Shown here: one piece after another, positions 8,294 through 16,840 of the stretch
How positions within the stretch are numbered: the stretch's first letter is position 1
How the letters are laid out: every line of letters begins with the position of its first letter
Assembly (NCBI RefSeq): GCF_900182655.1
Contig: NZ_FXTC01000011.1
Span: forward strand, 62,001-126,000
Length of the DNA: 64,000 bases
Origin: Chryseobacterium rhizoplanae
GTDB taxonomy: Bacteria; Bacteroidota; Bacteroidia; Flavobacteriales; Weeksellaceae
Direction of reading: 5' to 3'
Made by a program: the position numbers and the translations under genes
Notes under the pieces: model-generated
The model's database searches: none
What the model was told of the DNA's origin: nothing
Seen by the model: only the letters and a program-made list of their open reading frames with translations

Positions 8294-8830
8294 ATGGAAA
8301 ACCAGGATATTAACGAAGAAAGCATCAATAATCAGGAAGAAAACAACGTTCAGAATGACGCAACGTCTCAGGACAATGTGACAGCAGCACCTTCTCCAGA
8401 AGAACTTTTGGCAGAAGAAAAAGACCGTTACATCAGATTGTATGCTGAATTCGAAAACTATAAAAAAAGAACAAGCAAAGAGAAGATGGAATTCTTCCAG
8501 TATGCCAACCAGGAGATGATGGTTTCAATGTTAGGGGTTTTAGATGATTTTGAAAGAGCATTAAAGGAAATCGCTAAAAACGGAAACCCGGCTGACCTGC
8601 AAGGTGTAGAGCTTATCTATCAGAAATTCAAAAATAAACTTACCGAAAAAGGCTTAAAAACAATGGAAGTAAGAGCTGGTGACAGCTTTAATGTTGATTT
8701 CCATGAAGCGATTACTCAGATCCCTGCTCCATCGGAAGATTTGAAAGGAAAAATCGTAGATGTTATTGAAACTGGATATACTTTAGGTGATAAAGTAATT
8801 CGTTTTGCAAAAGTAGTAACAGGAAATTAA
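8294..8830 (+). CDS. grpE: Nucleotide exchange factor GrpE
   Basis: GrpE releases ADP from DnaK in the heat-shock chaperone cycle. The 178-residue protein has the usual acidic, disordered N-terminus (Glu/Asn/Gln-rich, residues 1-40), a long dimerising helix beginning at about residue 45 (EEKDRYIRLYAEFENYKKR), and the C-terminal beta domain ending VIETGYTLGDKVIRFAKVVT. It is followed after 101 bp by dnaJ in the same direction, so the two form a chaperone pair. dnaK is not in the window. Confidence 0.96.
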   Translation: MENQDINEESINNQEENNVQNDATSQDNVTAAPSPEELLAEEKDRYIRLYAEFENYKKRTSKEKMEFFQYANQEMMVSMLGVLDDFERALKEIAKNGNPADLQGVELIYQKFKNKLTEKGLKTMEVRAGDSFNVDFHEAITQIPAPSEDLKGKIVDVIETGYTLGDKVIRFAKVVTGN

Positions 8831-8931
8831 AATTCATAAATGATAAATGATGAGTGATAATTGATGAATGTTTCACTTATTAGCTTTACAATATCTTTTA
8901 TCATTTATCAACAATCAATTATAAAATTGTC
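8831..8931. repeat. TGATRAATG-type spacer repeat between grpE and dnaJ
   Basis: The spacer is a run of related short words (ATGATAAATGATGAGTGA, then TAATTGATGAATG) with a partly complementary second half (TTTATCATTTATCAACAATC). Similar wording recurs at 18460-18486 and 45352-45385. It can fold into an imperfect hairpin. Confidence 0.5.
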
Positions 8932-10050
8932 ATGTCAAAAAGAGATTATTACGAGGTTCTTGAGATCAGCAAATCTGCATCCGCCGACGAAATAAAAAAA
9001 GCATACCGTAAAATGGCCATCAAGTTTCACCCGGACAAAAATCCCGGTGATAAGGAGGCTGAAGAAAAATTTAAAGAAGCTGCTGAGGCTTACGAAGTTC
9101 TGAGCGACGATCAGAAACGTGCCAGATACGACCAGTTCGGTCATGCCGGAATGGGTGGAAATGGCGGTTTCGGAGGTGGAGGCTTCGGAGGCGGAATGAA
9201 CATGGAAGATATTTTCAGCCAGTTTGGAGATATTTTCGGTGGTGGTTTCGGAGGATTTGGCGGCGGCGGTGGAGGCCGTCAGCAGGTAAAAGGTTCTAAT
9301 TTAAGAATCAGAATCAAGCTGAACCTTGAGGAAATGGTAAACGGTACTCAGAAGACCATTAAAGTAAAAAAAATGAAGATGGCAGAAGGTGCCACTTCAA
9401 AAACATGTCCTACCTGTAACGGTTCCGGTGTTCAGCTTAAAGTAATGAATACCATGTTCGGTCAAATGCAAACGCAAACAACTTGTGGTACTTGCCAGGG
9501 AATCGGGAAAGTTGCTGACAAGATTCCTGCAGGAGCCAATGCACAAGGTCTTATCAAAGATGAAGAGGAAATCACGATCAACATTCCGGCAGGAGCAAGA
9601 GACGGAATTCAGCTGAATGTAAGAGGAAAAGGAAATGATGCTCCATTTGGTGGAATTCCAGGAGATTTATTGGTGATCATTGAAGAGGAAGTAGATCAAA
9701 TCATTAAGAGAGAAGGCGATAATCTTCACCAGGAACTTTATGTTTCTTTTGCTGAAGCTGCGTTAGGAACGAAAAAGGAAATTCCTACCGTAGGCGGAAA
9801 AGTAAAAATTACTGTTGACCCGGGAACTCAGTCCGGAAAGATCTTAAGATTGGCAGGAAAAGGACTTCCAAGCATCGACAGCTACGGAAAAGGAGATATG
9901 TTTATCCACATCAATGTATGGACGCCACAAAAGCTTACGAAGGACCAGAAAGACTTCTTTGAAAAGCAGATGTCCAGCGGAGAAATGGTTGCAGAACCAT
10001 CCGGAAAGGAAAAAACTTTTTTTGATAAAGTAAAAGATTTATTCAATTAA
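8932..10050 (+). CDS. dnaJ: Chaperone DnaJ with a reduced zinc domain
   Basis: DnaJ stimulates DnaK ATPase and delivers unfolded clients. The 372-residue protein has a J domain at 4-68 with HPD at 33-35, a Gly/Phe-rich linker at about 77-118, a zinc-finger region, and two C-terminal client-binding domains. The zinc region is unusual: only two of the four CxxCxGxG motifs survive (Cys159/162 and Cys185/188, which correspond to motifs 2 and 3, zinc centre II). Motifs 1 and 4 are replaced by KVKKMKMAEGATSK and DKIPAGANAQG, so zinc centre I is absent. The gene is downstream of grpE and ends at a terminator. Confidence 0.96.
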   Translation: MSKRDYYEVLEISKSASADEIKKAYRKMAIKFHPDKNPGDKEAEEKFKEAAEAYEVLSDDQKRARYDQFGHAGMGGNGGFGGGGFGGGMNMEDIFSQFGDIFGGGFGGFGGGGGGRQQVKGSNLRIRIKLNLEEMVNGTQKTIKVKKMKMAEGATSKTCPTCNGSGVQLKVMNTMFGQMQTQTTCGTCQGIGKVADKIPAGANAQGLIKDEEEITINIPAGARDGIQLNVRGKGNDAPFGGIPGDLLVIIEEEVDQIIKREGDNLHQELYVSFAEAALGTKKEIPTVGGKVKITVDPGTQSGKILRLAGKGLPSIDSYGKGDMFIHINVWTPQKLTKDQKDFFEKQMSSGEMVAEPSGKEKTFFDKVKDLFN

Positions 10051-10056
10051 TATAAG

Positions 10057-10080
10057 AGAGGCTTTTTAAGCCTCTTTTTT
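10057..10080 (+). terminator. Intrinsic terminator after dnaJ
   Basis: AGAGGCTT pairs with AAGCCTCT around TTT and is followed by a T tract. Confidence 0.88.
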
Positions 10081-10223
10081 GTTTTGAAGAAAGCTCCGGT
10101 TTTTGTGGCAACGAAAGTAAACAATGACAACTTTGTTACTGAAAAAGCTTTATTAACAAACGTATGCCTATAGGAAAGCCATTTACCTTATTTCAACTTT
10201 TTGATCTTTTTTAATAACAATGG

Positions 10224-10295
10224 CTTCGACAGGCTCAGCCTGACAACGCTTAAAATTTTGGTTGGCGTTCGAGTTATCCCCTGAGCCTGTCGAAG
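10224..10295. repeat. Dispersed palindromic element with 15-bp inverted arms
   Basis: CTTCGACAGGCTCAG at 10224-10238 is perfectly complementary to CTGAGCCTGTCGAAG at 10281-10295, with a 42-base loop. It is notably more GC-rich than the surrounding spacer. This sequence type is a known kind of dispersed extragenic palindrome in diverse bacteria. The rest of the 10081-10470 gap shows no ORF or RNA gene that I can support. Confidence 0.75.
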
Positions 10296-10471
10296 GGCAG
10301 CCAATAAGAAAACCTTTCTTAATTATTAATCCCGAGTATTAATTAAAAGGATAAGCAACCAACTTTACTCCATCTACTTAAACATATTGAAATGAATTCT
10401 TTACGTTAAACAAAATTTCATAGGTTTCAATTATAGCAAATATCAGAATCTGCAACATTGAATAAACCAAT

Positions 10472-10506
10472 AAAAATCCTGTACTCTCACGAATACAGGA
10501 TTTTTT
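10472..10506. terminator. Bidirectional terminator after the DUF808 gene
   Basis: ATCCTGTA pairs with TACAGGAT across a 10-base loop. A5 precedes it and T6 follows it, so it works on the minus strand for the DUF808 gene. Confidence 0.85.
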
Positions 10507-10529
10507 GGTTATTTAATTCTAATTCTGTT

Positions 10530-11414
10530 TTATTTTTTTGTTGCCAGGGAATAGATTCCTTTTCCTAAAGTGAAGACAGCAACCGCTGCCAATCCGCCAG
10601 CAACTCCAAGCGTAAGCTCTTTCAAAACATCCGGCCAGGTTGGAAGTATGCCATGAAAAAATTCTACTCTGTGTAGAAAAATTCCTCCAGCAACCATTAT
10701 TAAAGCAATTGTTCCGACTACTCCTAATATTTTAATAACAATAGGTAAAGCCTTCACTAATACATGCCCAAGCCTCCCGAAAAAACCCTTATCGTTACTT
10801 TTTTTTATTAATTTAAAGCCTGCATCATCCATTCTTACGATCAAAGCTACAATTCCATACACTCCAACAGTCGCGATAAACGCCACCAGGCTCGTTACTA
10901 AAATCTGCGTAATGAAAGGATGGCTTTCTTCCAGTACGGTTCCTAAAGCAATGATAACGATCTCGATTGATAAGATAAAATCCGTTGTAATTGCCGATTT
11001 TACTTTCTCTTTTTCTATTTCTTCAGAACTTTTTTCGTCATCTACAATTTCCTCTATGACTTCATGCCCCTTTTTATCACGATGAAAAAGAAATTCTATT
11101 ACCTTTTCAACGCCTTCAAAAGCAAGATAGAATCCTCCAAGAATCAATACATAATTAATAGCCGGAGCATACAGCCAATTGAGTAAAAAAACGATAGGCA
11201 AAATGATCAGTTTGTTGATAAAAGAACCTTTTGTAATTGCCCATAAAACCGGAATTTCCCTTGAAGAAAGAAAGCCAGTGGCCTTTTCCGCATTTACAGC
11301 CAGATCATCTCCTAAAATCCCTGCTGTTTTTTGTGTAGCAACCTTACTGGTAACCGCTACATCATCCATCAATGCTGCAATGTCATCCAAAATTGCAAAA
11401 AAGCCTGATGCCAT
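10530..11414 (-). CDS. DUF808 (YedI-like) inner-membrane protein
   Basis: The 294-residue protein begins with the family hallmark MASGFFAILDDIAALMDDVA and VATQKTAGILGDDLAVNA, then has about six membrane segments (for example LIILPIVFLLNWLYAPAINY and the Gly/Ala-rich final helices) and a charged cytoplasmic loop around HRDKKGHEVIEEIVDDEKSS. Length and motifs match DUF808 proteins throughout. No biochemical role is established for the family. It is transcribed divergently from the TPR gene and ends at a bidirectional terminator. Confidence 0.88.
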   Translation of the reverse strand: MASGFFAILDDIAALMDDVAVTSKVATQKTAGILGDDLAVNAEKATGFLSSREIPVLWAITKGSFINKLIILPIVFLLNWLYAPAINYVLILGGFYLAFEGVEKVIEFLFHRDKKGHEVIEEIVDDEKSSEEIEKEKVKSAITTDFILSIEIVIIALGTVLEESHPFITQILVTSLVAFIATVGVYGIVALIVRMDDAGFKLIKKSNDKGFFGRLGHVLVKALPIVIKILGVVGTIALIMVAGGIFLHRVEFFHGILPTWPDVLKELTLGVAGGLAAVAVFTLGKGIYSLATKK

Positions 11415-11448
11415 ATTTTAATAATTTTTTAATCTTTGTTAAGTCTAG

Positions 11449-11456
11449 CAAAAATA
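11449..11456 (-). promoter_or_regulatory. Promoter (-7 box TATTTTTG) of the DUF808 gene
   Basis: On the minus strand TATTTTTG fits TAnnTTTG and lies 35 bp before the start codon at 11414. Confidence 0.5.
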
Positions 11457-11546
11457 AATATTTAATTCCGTTTTTAGATTCATAAACTGACAATAATTTT
11501 GAAAATTATAAGAATGATTAAGCAATGCTCAGCTTTCAATATTTTA

Positions 11547-11554
11547 TATCTTTG
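11547..11554 (+). promoter_or_regulatory. Promoter (-7 box TATCTTTG) that fixes the TPR gene start
   Basis: TATCTTTG fits TAnnTTTG and lies 15 bp before ATG 11570. An upstream in-frame ATG at 11525 would precede the promoter, so the downstream start is preferred. Confidence 0.55.
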
Positions 11555-11569
11555 TTTAAAATCTATCCA

Positions 11570-12046
11570 ATGGATGAAAACTGGGAAACCCAATTACAGA
11601 GTATATGGCTGAAACTCGGAACAATAAGCAATGAAGAGTTTATTCATCAAATTAAAAACCATACAGAATTACTAACGGATTCCCAGGCTATTGCTGATTT
11701 TGAAAAAGCCTGTGCTTTTGATTCCACGGGACATGAAAAGGAAGCAGAACCTCTGTACAGATCAGCATTAGATAAAGGACTAACCGGTTTAAGAAGGAGA
11801 AGAGCAAGAATCCAGCTGGCAAGTACCTTAAGAAATAATGGAAAGATAGAAGAAAGCATTCATATTTTAAGGGAAGAAAAAGCTAATTATTCTGATGAAC
11901 TGAATGATGCAGTAGATTCTTTTTTAGCGCTGTCTCTTTCTTCAGCGGGAGAATACAAAGAAGCATTATCACTTACCCTGAAAGCAATTTCAAAACATTT
12001 GCCCAGATACAATAATTCTCTGAGCCGCTATGCTGAAAATCTATAG
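11570..12046 (+). CDS. Tetratricopeptide (TPR_5-like) protein
   Basis: From MDENWETQLQSIWLKLG the product is 159 residues, soluble and alpha-helical. It contains TPR-like helix pairs: HEKEAEPLYRSALDKGLTG, RRRRARIQLASTLRNNGKIE and SLSSAGEYKEALSLTLKAI. The phrase order matches the TPR_5 family of small bacterial proteins. It probably mediates a protein contact; no partner is evident from the neighbours. A longer frame from 11525 exists but starts upstream of the best promoter. Confidence 0.75.
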   Translation: MDENWETQLQSIWLKLGTISNEEFIHQIKNHTELLTDSQAIADFEKACAFDSTGHEKEAEPLYRSALDKGLTGLRRRRARIQLASTLRNNGKIEESIHILREEKANYSDELNDAVDSFLALSLSSAGEYKEALSLTLKAISKHLPRYNNSLSRYAENL

Positions 12047-12179
12047 TTTGGCTAAGCAATTTCCCAGATAAATAATGATGCTCCTGGCAGTTGAGTATTC
12101 AAAATCTCATATAATAAATTATGTACTAACAACATAACAAAAATCTGCTTACTTTTAACCGTTTTAAAAATCTGATACT

Positions 12180-13571
12180 ATGCGACGTCAATCCTCTGTT
12201 TTAGCCTTAATATGTTCTATTATTATGTTCGGCATATCCTGTTCTCCTTTAAAAGCCCAGACTGAAAAGAATATCAGCATTATTGATCAGGAAAAGAAAA
12301 AGCAGGAAATAGACAGTATCATAAAGGCATACGCAGCTATCAATAAATTTAATGGAACGGCTCTAATCCATTATCAGAATAAAATCATTTTTGAAAAGTC
12401 TTACGGCTGGCAAAATGCAGAAAAAAAGATACCCAATCAGAACGGAAGTGTCTATCAGATTGCTTCTTTGACCAAATCTTTCACAGCTCTGATGATTATG
12501 AAATTAAGTGAAGAGGGAAAACTTTCTGTGCATGATCCCATCTCAAAGTTTATTCACGATTATCCGAGAGGAAATGAAATCACGATAGAGCATCTGCTTA
12601 CCCACACTTCTGGTATCTATGAAGTATTGCAAAATAAAGAGTATTTCAGCCTGCTTCACACCGGAAAAAGTATTACCAGAGATAAAGAGCTTTCTTATTT
12701 TAAAAACGAACCTCTGGCTTTTGAACCGGGTACCCAATTCTCATATACCAATTCAGGATATATTCTGCTGGGAATTATTATTGAGAAAATAACGGGCCTT
12801 CCTTATGAAGATGCGATAAGAAAAAACATCTTAAACCCTCTGAAGATGACTCACACCGGATTTAATTATCTGGCTCTGAAAAGTCCATACAAAACAGTTC
12901 CCTATTCATATATTTCAAAAACAAAACAGGAAAAAACAGAAGTCTGGAATTCTACATTAACAGGTCCTGCAGGACAGATTTACAGTACTGCTGAAGACCT
13001 TTACAATTATTATAAAGGATTAAAAGATTATAAAATTGTATCCAAAGAAACATTTAAAAAGGCCACAACACCTTATTTGAGCGGCTATGGTTACGGATGG
13101 TTTATTGATGGTCTGTATGGTAAAAAACTCATCAACCATGGTGGAAATATAGAAGGTTCTACAAGCTATTTTGCCATGCTTCCTGAAGAGGACCTCAGCA
13201 TTATCCTTTTGAATAATATCACAAGTAAAAAGCTGGAAAAAGCTGGGAACACTATTCTAGCAGCCCTTTTAGATCAAAGCTATACTCTTCCCCAGCCTAA
13301 GAAAGAAGTCACTTTAAGTACTGATTTACTTAAAAAATATGCAGGTAATTATAAGCTTTCGGACGACAGTATTATTCATATTCTGTACGAAAACGGTCAG
13401 CTTTTTATTCAGAGCGATACTATTCCCAAAGTGAGAATGCTGGCTGAAAAAGAGGATCTGTTTTTCCTTCAGGATGATGACAGCGAAATTTCTTTCATTA
13501 TCAAGAAAGGAGAAAAAGATGTTATCAGCATCAAAAAAGGACTTTCATCAAAAACCGCTGAAAAACTTTAA
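12180..13571 (+). CDS. Serine hydrolase of the beta-lactamase class C / DD-peptidase superfamily, lipoprotein
   Basis: The 463-residue protein has a lipoprotein-type signal (GISC, Cys21). Its penicillin-recognising fold carries the catalytic SxxK as SLTK (Ser96, Lys99), the YxN motif as YTN (Tyr189, Asn191), and an HGG at 320-322 in place of KTG. A C-terminal extension (KKYAGNYKLSDDSIIHI) resembles the small domain found in peptide- or ester-hydrolysing relatives. It probably acts in the periplasm on a D-amino-acid peptide or an ester. Its real substrate cannot be read from sequence, and beta-lactamase activity should not be assumed. Confidence 0.82.
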   Translation: MRRQSSVLALICSIIMFGISCSPLKAQTEKNISIIDQEKKKQEIDSIIKAYAAINKFNGTALIHYQNKIIFEKSYGWQNAEKKIPNQNGSVYQIASLTKSFTALMIMKLSEEGKLSVHDPISKFIHDYPRGNEITIEHLLTHTSGIYEVLQNKEYFSLLHTGKSITRDKELSYFKNEPLAFEPGTQFSYTNSGYILLGIIIEKITGLPYEDAIRKNILNPLKMTHTGFNYLALKSPYKTVPYSYISKTKQEKTEVWNSTLTGPAGQIYSTAEDLYNYYKGLKDYKIVSKETFKKATTPYLSGYGYGWFIDGLYGKKLINHGGNIEGSTSYFAMLPEEDLSIILLNNITSKKLEKAGNTILAALLDQSYTLPQPKKEVTLSTDLLKKYAGNYKLSDDSIIHILYENGQLFIQSDTIPKVRMLAEKEDLFFLQDDDSEISFIIKKGEKDVISIKKGLSSKTAEKL

Positions 13572-13623
13572 TATTCTGATATCTATCATTGACAAGACAT
13601 CAATTTTTTTGTAAATTTAATTA

Positions 13624-14493
13624 ATGAAAAAGCTCATTCTCAGGTATCATTTTTTCGTAATGGGATGCTTCGGTTTTCTGCTGCAGTCCTGCAATACGAA
13701 GTTCAGAGTCTGGGTAGGTACCGGAGGCCAGCAGAAAATTTACAATTTAAAATACGGTGAGCATAAAAGACAGAAAATGGATGTCTTTCTTCCCAAAGAT
13801 TATGCTGAAGATTCTCCTGTGGTTCTTATCGTTCATGGCGGTGCCTGGACTTTAGGTAAAAAAGAACACATGATACAGGTCCAGAAAATGCTTTTTGAAA
13901 ACAGAATTCCCAGTATCAATATGAACTATAGGTTGGTTTCTGCAAAGAAAGAAATCACTTATAAGCAACAGCTTGAGGATATTGGCCTGGCGATTGAAAA
14001 ATTCAATTCTTTAACGGAAAAAGCAGAGCTTCAGCCCAATAATTATATTCTTCTGGGAGAAAGTGCCGGCGGACATTTGGCGTTGCTTTACGGATATCAG
14101 CATTCTGATCAGATCAAAAAGATTATTTCTCTCAGTGGACCAACAGATTTTTACAGCTCTGAGTATCTTAAATCTTTTTATTCTAAATATACTTCTCCCA
14201 CTTTTCAAAAGGTAGTAGGCAGTAAGTTTGAACGGAAAAATGTTTCTGAAGCCTTCAAAGAAGCAAGCCCTATTGCGAATATTACCAATGTTCCTACGTT
14301 GTTGTTTCAGGGTAACAATGATTTTTTGGTCAATCAGCATCAGGGAATTGCCATGGACTCAGCGCTTACCCAAATGAATATTCCGCACAAGTTTATCTTC
14401 ATGAAGGGAGCAGGCCATGCCCCAAGGTTCTTCAGTAAAAGAAAAAGGGACAGCATTATCTATCCCAACATTCTGGAATGGATTAAAAAATAG
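13624..14493 (+). CDS. Alpha/beta hydrolase (esterase), lipoprotein
   Basis: The 289-residue protein has a lipobox LLQSC (Cys23) and an alpha/beta-hydrolase core: oxyanion motif HGGAW at 71-75, nucleophile elbow GESAGG (Ser147), probable acid Asp233 in GNND, and catalytic His265 in GAGHAP. The HGG and GESAGG motifs place it with carboxylesterase-like enzymes (BD-FAE/HSL-like). It follows the serine hydrolase by 52 bp in the same direction, so both may handle ester substrates in the envelope. The substrate is unknown. Confidence 0.82.
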   Translation: MKKLILRYHFFVMGCFGFLLQSCNTKFRVWVGTGGQQKIYNLKYGEHKRQKMDVFLPKDYAEDSPVVLIVHGGAWTLGKKEHMIQVQKMLFENRIPSINMNYRLVSAKKEITYKQQLEDIGLAIEKFNSLTEKAELQPNNYILLGESAGGHLALLYGYQHSDQIKKIISLSGPTDFYSSEYLKSFYSKYTSPTFQKVVGSKFERKNVSEAFKEASPIANITNVPTLLFQGNNDFLVNQHQGIAMDSALTQMNIPHKFIFMKGAGHAPRFFSKRKRDSIIYPNILEWIKK

Positions 14494-14603
14494 CTGTTAT
14501 TTAATGCAATAAATAATTAAACTACTATTTTAAACAATTCGTTCATAAAAATATTTTAAATATCCAGCATAAAAAATTTTCGCCTGCTAGATGTATTTAA
14601 AAA

Positions 14604-14714
14604 CGTTACGTTCGCAAAGAAATTTTAAAGCTTATATATCGATCGCAAAGACACTTCGTTCAGCAAAGTAGATTACTTAGCTAAGTGAAGCGCCTCTGCG
14701 AACGAAAAGTAACG
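14604..14714. repeat. Dispersed imperfect inverted repeat (GTTCGCAAAG family), copy 1
   Basis: CGTTAC plus GTTCGCA at 14604-14620 is mirrored by TCTGCGAACGAAAAGTAACG at 14695-14714, with a smaller palindrome CTTAGCTAAG at 14676-14685 inside. The same arm sequence recurs at 27954-28032. Otherwise the 14494-14770 spacer holds nothing that I recognise. Confidence 0.6.
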
Positions 14715-14770
14715 GATCATAATAATAACCTTGCGAGCTTTGCTTGGTAAAAAAACATTTCTCTTACATA

Positions 14771-14798
14771 AAAAAGCCGCCTCATTTCTGAGACGGCT
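14771..14798 (-). terminator. Intrinsic terminator of dedA
   Basis: Read on the minus strand, AGCCGTCTCAG and the complementary arm ending GGCT form a hairpin with one G-T wobble, followed by T6. Confidence 0.82.
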
Positions 14799-14822
14799 GT
14801 ATATTTTTGATTGAATTATTTC

Positions 14823-15518
14823 TTATTCAGAATCGTTGTTTTCATATTTGGAAAAATCATCTTTTTTTCCGAAAACAAACTTAATAATCACCGGAAGTGT
14901 TGTCACCAAAACAATCACAATAATGATATATTCCAGCTTCTCTTTCAGGTTGATTCCAAACTGCTCCATAAACAGTTTATCCAGATAATGTCCGGCAAAG
15001 ATCAAAATGAACGACCATAATACAGCACCAATAATATTATCTCTTAAAAACTCTTTTTTATCCATCTTCACAATTCCTGCTACAATGGGGGTAAAAGTTC
15101 TTACAACAGGTAAGAATCTAGCCATAATAATTGCTAATGCTCCGTGTTTTTCAAAGAAGTCATGAGCCTGGTAAAGGTATTTTTTCTTGAAAAGCATTGA
15201 ATCCGGTCTTTTATATAAAGCAGGCCCGGCCTTTCTTCCGAAATAATATCCAACTTCATTTCCAATAATAGCGGCAAGAGCTACTCCCGAAGCTAATAAT
15301 GTAGTATCTAGGAAATCGCTTCCTGTAGATCCAAAAGTCTCTTTGATGATTTCAACAGCATAAATCCCCGAAACAAACAAAAGTGAATCTCCAGGCAGGA
15401 AAAACCCTACAAAAAGACCTGTTTCGGCAAAAACAATGAATAAAATAAGCCAAAACCCTCCCATTTTAATATAAAATTCCGGGTTTAATAAATCCTTCCA
15501 GCTATTGAAATCTTCCAT
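14823..15518 (-). CDS. DedA family (VTT domain) membrane protein
   Basis: DedA proteins are inner-membrane lipid-scramblase-like transporters linked to undecaprenyl-phosphate or phospholipid recycling. The 231-residue protein shows the family core: ETGLFVGFFLPGDSLLF, GNEVGYYFGRKAG, FFEKHGALAIIMARFLPVVR and FTPIVAGIVKMDKKEF. The membrane-re-entrant arginine region (ARFLPVVRTF) is present. The C-terminus is charged (KKDDFSKYENNDSE). It lies downstream of prfB on the same strand with an 86-bp gap and has its own terminator. Confidence 0.9.
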   Translation of the reverse strand: MEDFNSWKDLLNPEFYIKMGGFWLILFIVFAETGLFVGFFLPGDSLLFVSGIYAVEIIKETFGSTGSDFLDTTLLASGVALAAIIGNEVGYYFGRKAGPALYKRPDSMLFKKKYLYQAHDFFEKHGALAIIMARFLPVVRTFTPIVAGIVKMDKKEFLRDNIIGAVLWSFILIFAGHYLDKLFMEQFGINLKEKLEYIIIVIVLVTTLPVIIKFVFGKKDDFSKYENNDSE

Positions 15519-15604
15519 AAATATCGATGAACAACAAAAGTAAGTCTAAAATATCTGAAACAAAAATTAATTATAAGATTTTAACTAAAATTCAAACATG
15601 ATTT

Positions 15605-16717
15605 TTATAAATCGAGATCATCATCGGAAACTGCGGTCCCATCGGCCATCAGGAATGCTTTTAAGAATGGAGTAAGGTTTCCGTTCATTACCGCATCCAC
15701 ATCTGAAGTTTCATGACCTGAACGCACATCTTTTACCAATTTGTAAGGGTGCATTACGTAATTTCGGATCTGGCTTCCCCACTCGATCTTCATTTTGTTG
15801 GCTTCTATCTCATTTCTTGCCTTCATACGCTCTTCAAGTTCCATTTCATATAGTCTTGAACGAAGGAGCTGCATTGCTTTTTCTTTATTCTGAAGCTGAG
15901 AACGGGATTCTGAGTTTTCAATGATAATTCCGGTTGGTGCGTGACGAAGACGTACAGCGGTTTCTACCTTGTTTACGTTCTGCCCTCCTGCTCCGGAAGA
16001 CCTCATCGTTTCAAAAGATATATCGGCAGGGTTAATATTGATTTCGATCGTATCATCTACCAAAGGATAAACATATACGGAAACAAAACTGGTATGACGT
16101 TTCGCATTGCTGTCGAAAGGCGAAATTCTTACTAAACGGTGCACTCCATTTTCACCTCTTAAATATCCAAAAGCAAATTCACCTTCAATTTCCAGGGTAA
16201 CGGTCTTCACACCTGCTACATCACCTTCCTGAAAGTTCAGCTCACGGATTTTATATCCTTGTTTTTCTGCCCACATCGTGTACATTCTCATCAGCATAGC
16301 CGCCCAGTCGCAGCTTTCTGTACCTCCTGCCCCAGCGGTGATCTGAAGTACAGCAGAAAGCTCATCACCTTCATTGGAAAGCATGTTTTTGAATTCAAGA
16401 TCCTCAATTTTTTCTACCAATTGCGGAAAGGTCTCATCCAGTTCCTTTTCAGAATCCGGATCTTCTTTAGCAAAGTCCACTAAAACCTGTATATCCTCAA
16501 ACTGAGTCTGAATTTCATCATAGCTTTCCACCCATTTTTTCTTGGAACGAAGCTGTTTTAAGAATGCTTCAGCAGTTTTCGGGTTGTCCCAAAATTCAGG
16601 AGCTGCTGTTTTTTCATCATCATTGGCAATTTCTATCTTCTTTTTTTCAATCTGAAGGTATCTGTGTAAGTCTTCAATCCTGGATTGAACTTCTTTTATC
16701 TGGTCGTTGTTAATCAC
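15605..16717 (-). CDS. prfB: Peptide chain release factor 2, without programmed frameshift
   Basis: RF2 ends translation at UAA and UGA. The 370-residue protein has the stop-codon tripeptide SPF (RISPFDSNAKRHTSF, near residue 198) and the catalytic GGQ (SGAGGQNVNK, near 244). Many bacteria make RF2 by a +1 frameshift at an early UGA (…YL-UGA-C). Here the corresponding place reads RYLQIE (residues 19-24) with CTT CAG and no stop, so the gene is one uninterrupted frame. A TATTTTTG promoter lies just upstream. Confidence 0.97.
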   Translation of the reverse strand: MINNDQIKEVQSRIEDLHRYLQIEKKKIEIANDDEKTAAPEFWDNPKTAEAFLKQLRSKKKWVESYDEIQTQFEDIQVLVDFAKEDPDSEKELDETFPQLVEKIEDLEFKNMLSNEGDELSAVLQITAGAGGTESCDWAAMLMRMYTMWAEKQGYKIRELNFQEGDVAGVKTVTLEIEGEFAFGYLRGENGVHRLVRISPFDSNAKRHTSFVSVYVYPLVDDTIEININPADISFETMRSSGAGGQNVNKVETAVRLRHAPTGIIIENSESRSQLQNKEKAMQLLRSRLYEMELEERMKARNEIEANKMKIEWGSQIRNYVMHPYKLVKDVRSGHETSDVDAVMNGNLTPFLKAFLMADGTAVSDDDLDL

Positions 16718-16732
16718 GAATTTTTCTTTTTA

Positions 16733-16740
16733 CAAAAATA
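16733..16740 (-). promoter_or_regulatory. Promoter (-7 box TATTTTTG) of prfB
   Basis: On the minus strand TATTTTTG lies 15 bp before the prfB ATG at 16717. The spacer further upstream (16741-16800) is a low-complexity GTTTAAAGTT / GGGTTAGAGG run. Confidence 0.55.
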
Positions 16741-16840
16741 AGGAATTCTTTTAGAGTGGAGTATTTTGAGTTTAAAGTTCCGGGGTTAAAGTTTTGAGTC
16801 GGGTTAGAGGTTTATTAAAGTTTCATAAATTAATCAGAAC

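Noticed and set aside
12180..13571. Naming the serine hydrolase a beta-lactamase resistance gene
   Set aside because: SxxK and YxN are shared by the whole superfamily, and the KTG equivalent is HGG, so resistance activity cannot be claimed.
14011..14340. 109-codon opposite-strand frame in the esterase gene
   Set aside because: It is antisense to an intact alpha/beta hydrolase and has no signals of its own.
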